A stretch of DNA of 30,687 nt from Saccoglossus kowalevskii (Eukaryota; Hemichordata; Enteropneusta; Harrimaniidae). Below, piece after piece: positions 23,201 through 30,687 of this stretch (positions within the stretch are counted from its first letter, which is position 1; each line of letters opens with the position of its first letter). The translations under genes and the position numbers were made by a program. The stretch lies in the NCBI RefSeq assembly GCF_000003605.2, contig NW_003146300.1:10089-40775 (forward strand), in the 5' to 3' direction. The notes under the pieces were generated by a model. The model was not told where the DNA came from and made no database searches. It saw only the letters and a list, made by a program, of their open reading frames with translations.

Positions 23201-24219
23201 CAATTTAACACTTTGTATCTATCTTTCCAGGAAAGTCGATCTATGGGCCTTACTTCATGGATGAAAATTTTTACTTAAGTCACAATGGACCGGGGTGGGT
23301 TTCCATGGCAAATTCTGGTCCGGACACGAACAATTCTCAATTCTTTATCACATTAAACACGGCCAGGTGGTTGGATGGTCAACATGTGGTTTTTGGCAAG
23401 GTAATCGAAGGAATGGTAAGTCAGCTAAGTTCAATAATGTATTATGATGCTCTGATCAGACGTGTGTGCATACATGTTAACACTGTATACGGTGTGTTTG
23501 TTCCATAGGACGTCTTGTACAAACTCGGCGATTTACAAGTAACTAAATACGCATTTCCTAAAAAAACTGTGCGATTTTCAGACACGGGAGTAGAGCACGT
23601 GGAAAAGCCTTATGTATTAGAGTTACCTGCTAAAAAGTAAGTTTTTTTTTTATAATAAAGTAAAATCATTTATTTTCACTGACATTTAATTTTAATATTT
23701 TGATGTTTTGAGCATATTCACTGGATTTTAATTTCATGAATTTATCAACGAAATAATGAGTGTTATTGTTATTTACATGTTCACATAGATTTAATAGAAT
23801 AATTAATGCAAACTGTACTGATCGTCCCCTTCTTACTCTTGTCGTGCTTTGCTATTCACTACACTACACTACACTACACTACACTACACTACACTACACT
23901 ACACTACACTACACTACACTACACTACACTACACTACACTACACTACACTACAATACAATACACGACACGACACGACACTACACTACACTACACGACACG
24001 ACACGACACGACACCGTGCGAACAAACGTATGAATGAATTCATGCCCGTTGTCTATATGTTTTTACACTGACACAATGCAAAACTAGTTCCTCTATATCT
24101 AATCTTCATCAGTTTTGTGAATAAATGATATGAATATATATGGTATAATTTTCACTCATTGTCACTGTGTTTTTCTACATAACATTAGGTCGCCTGAGCC
24201 GAAGAAGAAAAGTAAATAG
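20006..24219 (+). CDS. PPIB-like: Secretory-pathway cyclophilin (peptidyl-prolyl isomerase B-like), complete
   Basis: Join 20006-20281, 21216-21309, 23231-23415, 23509-23636, 24189-24219; 237 aa. Cyclophilins catalyse proline cis/trans isomerisation and act as folding helpers; the signal peptide ([18 protein letters not shown], cut near residue 25) places this one in the ER or outside the cell. The domain spans about 46-220. Catalytic/ligand residues are present: R104, F109, Q112, A150, Q160, F162, W170 and H175 (CypA R55, F60, Q63, A101, Q111, F113, W121, H126). [24 protein letters not shown] and VEKP match the CypB type. Oddities are V110 where CypA has M61, QAGD instead of QGGD, and a C-terminal SPEPKKKSK tail without a KDEL-type signal. 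An in-frame GTG at 19973 lies before the acceptor-like TTTTCAG, so ATG 20006 is the start. It is convergent with the Trunk-like gene. Confidence 0.95.
20282..21215 (+). other. Cyclophilin intron 1
   Basis: 934 bases, GTGAGT to TTCTTGTAG. It holds a short TG/CG-rich tract near 20485-20506. No exon or mobile element was recognised. Confidence 0.8.
21216..21309 (+). CDS. PPIB-like: Cyclophilin exon 2
   Basis: 94 nt encoding [20 protein letters not shown] then [11 protein letters not shown]. It carries the catalytic arginine and the F/Q pocket residues and ends one base into a glycine codon. Confidence 0.95.
21310..22583 (+). other. Cyclophilin intron 2, left part
   Basis: AT-rich intron DNA with normal CpG frequency. 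I see no exon, RNA gene or clear repeat in it. Confidence 0.6.
22584..22748. mobile_element. MITE-like foldback element with TTAA flanks
   Basis: A 165-bp segment bounded by TTAA at 22584-22587 and 22745-22748. The 28-bp ends are imperfect inverted repeats (19 of 28 match), starting AG(A/C)GG inside the TTAA and sharing CCTGCGCA(T/C)GC. TTAA duplication is typical of piggyBac-type and related MITEs. The core is GC-rich relative to the intron. There is no coding capacity. Confidence 0.45.
23009..23245 (+). repeat. ~39-bp tandem repeat containing the exon 3 splice acceptor
   Basis: About six diverged units of CGTATCTGTCTTTCCAGGAA followed by AGT-GATCTATTTAACAATT. CAG or AAG ends lie at 23012, 23052, 23074, 23112, 23151 (CCAAG), 23190 and the real acceptor at 23230. 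Successive intervals are 40, 22, 38, 39, 39 and 40 bp. The last unit overlaps the first bases of exon 3 (GAAAGTCGATCTAT), so repeat and exon share sequence. Confidence 0.85.
23231..23415 (+). CDS. PPIB-like: Cyclophilin exon 3
   Basis: 185 nt encoding [20 protein letters not shown] then [20 protein letters not shown] and the [19 protein letters not shown] block with the W and H pocket residues. Phase 1 in, phase 0 out (GTAAGT). Confidence 0.96.
23509..23636 (+). CDS. PPIB-like: Cyclophilin exon 4
   Basis: After TTGTTCCATAG it encodes [20 protein letters not shown] then [20 protein letters not shown] and AK. Reading through the donor would give an immediate TAA (AAAAAGTAA), so either splicing or intron retention ends the protein within about ten residues. 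Confidence 0.9.
23856..24013. repeat. (ACTAC)n pentanucleotide microsatellite
   Basis: About 19 perfect ACTAC-type pentamers to about 23951, followed by ACAAT and ACGAC variant pentamers, in cyclophilin intron 4. It leaves all three forward frames open; these frames are not genes. Confidence 0.98.
24189..24219 (+). CDS. PPIB-like: Cyclophilin exon 5
   Basis: After the acceptor AACATTAG, the exon completes a lysine codon and adds SPEPKKKSK and a TAG stop. The short basic tail lies beyond the PPIase fold; its role is unknown. Confidence 0.8.
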
Positions 24220-24288
24220 ACCAGGGACATATTTTTGTTTTATAATTCATCACAGTCGCTTAAAGCAGTATGATTGTAATCATTTTAA

Positions 24289-24302
24289 AATAAATAAATA
24301 AA
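24289..24302 (+). terminator. Poly(A) signal of the cyclophilin
   Basis: Three overlapping AATAAA hexamers (24289, 24293, 24297), 70 bases after the stop codon. Confidence 0.75.
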
Positions 24303-25851
24303 TTGGGCTAATATTATAATTACGTTATTCATGGATTTTAGACACTGTGCAACATGATGCCACATAACAGCGAAACAATGTGTGTTTGTGAACGCCAAAG
24401 CGTCTAGTTAACAAACACGCGTGTTGATATACACACATGCGCAATGACATGCGGGTACGTACTATTAATTCAAAGTGCATGCCCTATGAAATACGGGTAC
24501 GTACTATTATTTCGAAGAGCGTTCGTATTTTGTTGCGTAGTGCATCGTCATATGAATCACATATCTTATGCAAACACATTTTGCCAGTTTACAACAAATC
24601 ACAATCCCGTATATTTAGAATGATTATAATTATGACGTCACAGTTGTTGGTATCATGTACACCGGCTTACTTAGAACACGCGAACATACTGACTTAAATA
24701 GAGATATGCTGACATATTTATTATACAGAACTTAAAACCTTTTTACAAACTAAATGAGCATTATATGATTGATGTTTGCATTGGTTGGTGTACATGTCCA
24801 GAGTAGTGCACATCGACTCGGAAATTTCCTTTAAAAATAACCTAAATGCACAATTCAAATAAATTGCAGCGCCTCGATTCTGTGATGTAGAAATGACGTA
24901 TATAGATGAAGGCAATGCCATTCAAATCGACAAGTTATTCGTCACCTACAACAATATAGTAAAATCTCTCAAAATGTAATATCCATTGATGGATGACTAC
25001 AGATCATAACAATGATTACTTCGCAGACGCACGTCGACACCAGAGGGCGCAATTTACAGAATAAGTGTATTAAATCCGTTATAAATCGTGCAAATAGAAA
25101 AAACATTGCCGGCCTCGTTTGGCAAATTCCGTCCTGCTAGACAACTGGTTCATTGAAATAAACAACGATGTCAAATAATACTCCAAAATAGTATGGATAC
25201 TGAGAAATACAGACATCCAATAATTAAATATATTATTTACATCAGTTTCAATTAGTATTTCACGCAAATAAATAACAAATAACTGAAATTAAAATAAGCA
25301 AAAAAAGTTACTATGGTGCTTAAGGTTAAATGTATTATCTTCAAAAATAATATTGAATGCTGGAATATATGAATTATGCAATATCAACTTTTCCAGCAGT
25401 GGCCATCTTTGTCTGAAAAGGAACAACTTTGTTGTTACTATGTATATGAAGTACATGCGTATTTGTGCATGTTGCCTAGCAACAGGGAATACAGAATAAT
25501 AATTAGTTTATTATTAGGACATCCTTCACAAGTTACTATACATGTAACTATAGCGACGTCGATATTGTCGGGAAGCTGTCGTCCAAGGGAACACGACATA
25601 GTCAGACACAAGTCGCATAAATTTAGTATGGAAATTTTGATGGGCTTCGATTTGTAATTGAGTGTGCTAAGACCAAATCACGATAGCCTACGTAAATTGT
25701 AAAATGCGGATCGTTTCCATGGTTTAATATTCGTATTATTCTCAGATAATCATGATGTATCCTACAGTAACCGTGATGTATTTATAGTAACCGTGATCGC
25801 CCAAACAATAAATGAAATGAAACTAGTACGAAGAAGTTTTCCACTAAACAG
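24303..25851. other. Convergent intergenic region
   Basis: It lies between the 3' ends of the cyclophilin and the Trunk-like gene. It includes a 41-bp duplication around CGGGTACGTACTATTA (about 24453 and 24494). On the minus strand an AATAAA (TTTATT at 25507-25512 on +) lies about 340 bases after the Trunk-like stop. Frames at 24437-24697 and 25376-25657 look random. Confidence 0.5.
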
Positions 25852-26484
25852 TCAATCGTTTCTTCCACATTCGCAAGCAACCGATATAGTATAGTCCATC
25901 TCTTCCCAATCTTCTCCATCGTTAAAAAGGCGTTTCAATACTTTGACAGTCACTTTGACAGACTTGCATGTGAAATGCCCGTAGTAACAGTTTTCTTGAG
26001 TACACTTTGTAACCTGCATGTATCGTGGAAATATGTCAGGTCCAAGAAACTCCCATTCCTTTCTGTTTCTACAATGCCATGGCAAAGGCTCGTTTGGATG
26101 AGGAACGCGAAAACTCGGTCGTTTCTGTAACTTGTTTTCACCATGTTTCTCTATACTCCCCGAGTTGTACGAATGTCCCGATGTTAAATTTAAGTTTGGG
26201 TTTGTAACTTGTTTATGAAAGTCATTTTCATCGACATAAGCGACTGCTACGGGGTAAAATGAAGCTATAATGTCTTTTAATTTTTTGTTCGATAAATTTA
26301 GATTGGACTTGCCACTTTTCATTCGATCTCGACTCCGTCCGTGCATTGCCGCCTGTAGAACATCTACAAGTGTTTTCAGTCCGCCATCTTCATTCTTTGA
26401 TTGCGTCAGAATGACGTCGTTAATGACGTCATTTCCTGTGCTAGAAGCAGCACACTGGCTTGAAACGAGCAGTGTCAGCGTCAC
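25852..26484 (-). CDS. trunk-like: Trunk/PTTH-like (noggin-like) secreted cystine-knot protein, main exon
   Basis: Open frame of 210 residues ending in TGA (25854-25852). The first codon, GTG at 26484, follows a minus-strand acceptor CTTTTCAG, so the start ATG is in an upstream exon. VTLTLLVSSQCAASS at its start looks like the end of a signal peptide. Next come a hydrophilic pro-region with N-x-S/T sites at residues 63 and 99, and a dibasic KR (121-122) suitable for convertase cleavage. The C-terminal domain reads WHCRNRKEWEFLG, FPRYMQVTKCTQENCYYGHF, TCKSVKVTVKVLKR and ACECGRND. Cysteines are at 138, 161, 166, 173, 204 and 206. The PRY-x3-x2-C-x4-C-YGH-x2-C pattern and the CxC end are those of insect Trunk and PTTH, the Torso ligands, and resemble noggin. 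Family membership is clear; the receptor and role in this animal are unknown. Confidence 0.85.
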   Translation of the reverse strand: MTLTLLVSSQCAASSTGNDVINDVILTQSKNEDGGLKTLVDVLQAAMHGRSRDRMKSGKSNLNLSNKKLKDIIASFYPVAVAYVDENDFHKQVTNPNLNLTSGHSYNSGSIEKHGENKLQKRPSFRVPHPNEPLPWHCRNRKEWEFLGPDIFPRYMQVTKCTQENCYYGHFTCKSVKVTVKVLKRLFNDGEDWEEMDYTISVACECGRND

Positions 26485-26746
26485 CTGAAAAGTACAAACG
26501 AGTGTATTAATGTTAAAATTGCGCTGTTCACATTTGTTAGAGTGCCACTCATCATCGTGCCCTTTCGGAAACTTGAAAATCGTATTAAATGGCCTAGGTA
26601 TATTAATATCATCTCAAAATAAATATGCTTTATTTGATTTTCAATTTGCTAAGTCTATTTCTTCCATCAGCAAACTGTGCGTATGCTTTATTGGTTTTTG
26701 GTCAATAATTGAAAGGCCAATTGATGTATATTAAAGTGATTGAACA

Positions 26747-26896
26747 ATGGCATTAGAGCGTTTACCACATACGTTTCCAACGACAGTCTGCTATTTTACG
26801 CTGATTATGTACAGTGTCTGCGGCAACATAGGTGTGTGCGTAGGAAGCTATGAGTGTTATTTAATAGAAGACAACCCATCTAAGCCGAGTACCCAC
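26747..26896 (+). CDS. Possible first coding exon of an unknown gene
   Basis: An ATG in ACAATGG context opens 50 codons (MALERLPHTFPTTVCYFTLI, then a cysteine-rich hydrophobic stretch, then DNPSKPSTH). They end at a good donor, CAC before GTAAGT, and intronic TAA follows in frame. The hydrophobic part (about residues 14-33) could be a signal peptide or membrane segment. I recognise no family and found no second exon, so this may be chance. Confidence 0.22.
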
Positions 26897-29039
26897 GTAA
26901 GTTAATTTTACACGTGGAGTGTTGCAATGAGTGTTTTGTTGGATTGCTATTAGCTAAAGGCATGTCCGGGAAAGCCTAGTCACCGACGTGTTTGAATTCA
27001 ACCACACTATCGGGCACAAAGCAGTTGTCTGGCACTCTAGTACCTGTAATAACGCAATACTAGAGTAAATCTCCATTGACTTTAAGAATGCTTTTCCGGA
27101 GATCATTTTGAAATACAAAGTAAAATAGTTTAAATATATATACATATATTTCAACACATTAACTATGTACACTATAGTGGCGCTTTTCAATAAATTGCCG
27201 CCATTTACGTGAACACGCTCTGACGTGCGAATACTAAGTACATTCCCCATTTGACCACATATTTTCCTTTCTGCCCAATACTATGAACTTAATGGGCTAT
27301 CACGAATATCCTAAATTAGTCAAATACATTGCAAGTTAGCCCATTAAATTTCTATTTTTAAAAAGTCATCAGCGCTTAACCACTTGTATGAGGCACGTGG
27401 CTGTCACTGGCCAATTGACGTAAACTTCTACAGATACATTCCCAATATGAATCAATGGAAGTGGCAAGCTTTATTAATAGGTAATACGTTCTTTTAAACT
27501 CGAAGGTGAGTTTAGTAACAGTCAATTTGGTTAGCATAATATGGTTCTTTAATGTGATTAGGGATGTTTAAGTCGTGTATTTTGAATTTCCGATAGACGT
27601 TTCTAATATAACGTGAAACATTTGCAATCTTTCCTTTCTCTGAGAGAAAATAGTGTTAACATATGCGTAATAAATCCCGAACATGGGCCACCATTTAAAA
27701 CGCGCCAATTAGCACTGCTGTGAAGAAAAATCTTGCAAAATTTATATTTCACGCATAAAAAAAAAACTAATACAGAAATAAACATTGTTGACTTTATCCA
27801 CGAGTATTTCGTACAGATTGCCGATGGCTTTAGTACTGAAATAAATTGTTATTAATACTATATTATAATATTACCTGGTTCTATTGAATCAGCTTTCTAT
27901 ATCTTTGTTATAGCTATTGAAAAAGCAGAGTGCTAGAGTGATAAACGTTTACCGCGGTTTGTGTGGGAGAAATGGATATCATTGAAGTGATGACACGTAC
28001 TATATGAATTTTAGTGCCTATACGCAGCGAAAATCAGCGCAGTTTTTCAATTGGGCAGTGACGCGGTTTTATATTTCATTAAATGAGCAAAGGAATAAAG
28101 TAGTGTCTGGACATAACATACACTGACTTAAAGAAAGTCAGAGACAATGTAGCACATGGTTATTATCCACATGGTTGATTACACTAAATGCAAGAAGTCA
28201 CTTTAGTAATCACGCGGTGTTGATTAACACACGCCACCAGTTTGATACAACAGTATACCGGATGTACATTCAATTATTGTTTGCAGTAAAACACTATACA
28301 CAACCACATGTTGCACGCGGTTCATGTCAAAATGTCGCGTCGCATCAATGTTTTTTTTAATTATTATTTAGGAATATATTTGTAAAATGACCCTTTCTTT
28401 GTGGATGTATTTGAGTTCAAGGACTTTTTCACATGAATCATAATTTTGCAGAATCGGTAACCATAGTAACTACATGATACATCTATTTTCCAAGACGGTT
28501 GTATAATCTCCCCATTTAATGAGTAGTGTCATTTAAATGACCAGGTCAAATCACTTACCAGTTCAATTATTACACGCCTTTGTTATTTAAAACGTGTTTT
28601 TTTCATACGAGTACAAATGTTAAGCCAACACATCGGTATTAACGTGACAGACAATTCCATGATAATACCTTTATCGTTTGCGAGATTGACCCTTTTAGGA
28701 CAAAATACAATACGGCATGGCAACGCACAAACAACTAGTTTCTAAACCAATTGTTTTCCAACATATAGTTGTTAAAGGCATCAAATGCCTCCATTAAATG
28801 CACATAATGATTCAATTACGACAGCTGATTAACTTTAATTAAATTACCGTAAAAATACCAAGTGATGGCCATTGACGTTAATATACAGAGATGATTTATT
28901 TTATTTTCTACGTTTAAATAAAGACTGTATGCTCTAATAATTAGGATGACATTGTCTCCTTGGTTAAACATTGAATCACTATTTGGTGGGTTTTCATGTA
29001 ATGGGACATTAAATATCATCAAAAATGTTAATTAAACAT
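26897..29039. other. No recognised gene
   Basis: CpG-normal, AT-rich DNA. Frames at 26954-27250, 27603-27785, 28175-28360 and 28816-29022 lack recognisable domains. The start of the 27785-27603 minus frame could be the missing Trunk-like signal-peptide exon (see findings), but its donor is weak. Confidence 0.5.
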
Positions 29040-29501
29040 TTTGGTAACACCGCAGATTTAATTGGCGACATCACAAATTTAATTGATGGCATCACAAACT
29101 TCATTGGTGGCAGCCCAGAATCAATTGGTGACGTCATGGGTTTCATTGGTGGCACCACAGATTACTTGGTGAAATCACGAATTTAATTGGTGGCACCACA
29201 GATTACTTGGTAAAATCACGAATTTAATTGGTGGCACCACACGATTAGTTGGTGAAATTACGAATTTAATTGGTGGCATCACACATTGAAACCGTTACAT
29301 CACATATGTAATTGGTGGCATCACACATTTAATTCGTGGCGTCACATATGTAATTGGTGGCATCACACATTTAATTCGTGGCATCACAAATTTAAATCAT
29401 GGCATAACAGATTTAATTTGTTGCATCACATATGTAATTGGTGGCATCGCAGATTTAATTCGTTGCATCACACATTTAATTTGTGGCATCACACATTTAA
29501 T
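29040..29501. repeat. 21-bp minisatellite, ~22 copies
   Basis: The unit is close to ATTGGTGGCATCACACATTT plus A. Nearly every unit is exactly 21 bp, with two of 20. Subtypes alternate in places as 42-bp dimers (ATTGGTGGCACCACAG then CTTGGTGAAATCACG). A 7-residue-periodic open frame (WHHTFNS type) results from the 21-bp period and is probably not a gene. Confidence 0.93.
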
Positions 29502-30497
29502 CTTCATATTAACGTAGTAGTACTTATTCAACGTTTAGGTTTGACTCAGTTTTCAACATGAAGCTTGATACCCCCACATACTACACACGAGGCTGGGCAC
29601 TATAAATAAATGCATAGTACAATGATACAGACTAGGTTTCAATCCAGGTAACCTTGTGCATATTACTAACGGCAACCGGGTATCCATGACAGGAATGCAC
29701 GTACACAGATCACGTGAAATTGCACTAATTTATTAGGCACAATAGCGTGGAGATTGTTCTATAGAGAGTGATGACGTTCTATCGTGGATGAAAGTGACGT
29801 CACGCCGGGAACCTCATATCCTGAAAGTATTCACATTAAATCAGTCTGCAATTGGACTGTTGACGCTGTATTTGGTTTACGAGACCAACAATTGAGCGAT
29901 CTTTCAACGCAGGTTTAATCATATATAATAAAACAAGCCTTTTGGAAATGTTGGCAGCTGTTTAAATGCACCGCGTGTATGTACATTAGTAGAGTTTTCA
30001 AACACAGCCAAACATTTCACCACTTTAAGCAAACTGTGTGGGGGCGATGGAGTATAATAATATCCCTATGTACGGGGAAAAGTATTACCGTAATTTTATA
30101 ACGGGATCTAAATCGACATACAGATAAAGCGCTTAGAGAAGTGTAGTGCGACTGCAGCAGGTTTTTACCAGATATTACAGCAGGATAATTGACGAGACAT
30201 GCTAGCACCGATACATATAACACTTACACAATGGTAGTAGGTTGTCGTAGGCTTTGGTGACCCTCCTACTACTACTTTTTAGATAACGCAATAAGTGTTG
30301 TCTATTGTGATGTGGTGTGCCTATGTATATGCAACAAGCCACAAGTCATGTTTAAGCAATAAATATACACTATTATTTCTAAATGAATGGATAAATTCAT
30401 TGTTTTCATTCAACCCAATTTAATTATAAGCGAATCCAGTTAATTTTATTCAGTTTGACGTGGAATTGACACGATCGTCTTTGTTCATACGTATCGG
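29502..30497. other. No recognised gene
   Basis: Unique-looking intergenic DNA. GGTAGTAGG near 30233 and CCTACTACTA near 30266 could pair as a hairpin. No coding exon or RNA gene was identified. Confidence 0.5.
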
Positions 30498-30605
30498 ACG
30501 TAACAGACTGCAATTTATCTACGTAATGGACTGCAATTTATCTACGTAACAGACTGCAATTTATCTACGTAATGGACTGCAATTTATCTACGTAATGGAC
30601 TGCAC
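30498..30605. repeat. 23-bp tandem repeat, 4.7 copies
   Basis: Units of ACGTAAYRGACTGCAATTTA plus TCT start at 30498, 30521, 30544, 30567 and 30590. Two subtypes (AACAGAC and AATGGAC) alternate in the first four. Confidence 0.95.
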
Positions 30606-30655
30606 TGGAACAAAACGGACTCCAAAGTATATGTGTCGCAACAACGGGTTCCAAT

Positions 30656-30687
30656 CAGTGGCGGATCCAGCGGGGGGGGGGGGGGGG
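30656..30687 (+). mobile_element. Possible DNA-transposon terminus and poly(G)
   Basis: CAGTGGCGGATCCAG (30656-30670) resembles the CAGTGGCG-type terminal inverted repeat common in hAT-like elements of animals. It is followed by C and a run of G to the window edge. The element body, if any, lies outside the window. Poly(G) at the end may also be an assembly or sequencing edge effect. Confidence 0.35.

Noticed and set aside
23760-24071. Tyr/Thr/His-rich frames over the ACTAC microsatellite
   Set aside because: Simple-repeat translation inside cyclophilin intron 4.
26270-26488. Plus-strand frames opposite the Trunk-like exon
   Set aside because: Shadow frames; only the minus frame shows a conserved cysteine-knot domain.
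29286-29561. 91-residue His/Trp/Phe repeat protein
   Set aside because: Product of the 21-bp period; neighbouring units carry stops and no promoter or splice context is seen.

Overview
The window is animal genomic DNA: AT-rich, split genes with GT-AG introns, abundant minisatellites and a 964-base assembly gap. Gene content and genome style suggest a marine invertebrate, most likely a lophotrochozoan such as a mollusc; an invertebrate deuterostome is not excluded. Species assignment is inference.

Three protein-coding genes are supported. (1) The 3' two-thirds of an alpha-arrestin (ARRDC2/3/4/TXNIP group) lies on + from 1911 to 8043 in seven exons. It has the end of the arrestin N domain, a complete arrestin C domain and a tail with PPSY and PPEY motifs. 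Its first exons lie left of the window. (2) A complete secretory-pathway cyclophilin (CypB/PPIB-like, 237 aa) lies on + from 20006 to 24219 in five exons. It has a signal peptide, intact PPIase active-site residues and a lysine-rich tail. (3) The main exon of a secreted cystine-knot protein of the Trunk/PTTH (noggin-like) family lies on - from 26484 to 25852, tail-to-tail with the cyclophilin. Its start exon is not firmly located. The three genes share no obvious pathway.

Layout. 1-998: 22-bp minisatellite. 1911-8043: arrestin exons with introns holding a degenerate 29-bp repeat, a perfect 13-copy 30-bp array and two relatives of a dispersed hairpin-headed repeat. 8094-8303: five 42-bp repeats in the 3' UTR, carrying phased CArG-like boxes. 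8341-12670: AT-rich DNA without recognisable genes. 12683-17470: about 4.8 kb of 38-bp minisatellite with higher-order structure, broken by the gap. 17471-20005: upstream flank of the cyclophilin. 20006-24219: cyclophilin; intron 2 holds a TTAA-flanked MITE-like element and a tandem array that copies the exon 3 splice acceptor, and intron 4 holds a pentanucleotide microsatellite. 24303-26484: convergent intergenic DNA and the Trunk-like exon. 26485-30687: mostly unannotated, with 21-bp and 23-bp minisatellites and a possible DNA-transposon end next to poly(G).

The strongest window-scale signal is an abrupt change in CpG density at about 17.5 kb, at the right edge of the 38-bp array. Sequence to the left is strongly CpG-depleted (4 CpG in 8341-9300) and sequence to the right is not (30 in 27001-27960). 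This fits mosaic gene-body methylation, with the arrestin in a germline-methylated domain and the cyclophilin and Trunk-like genes outside it.
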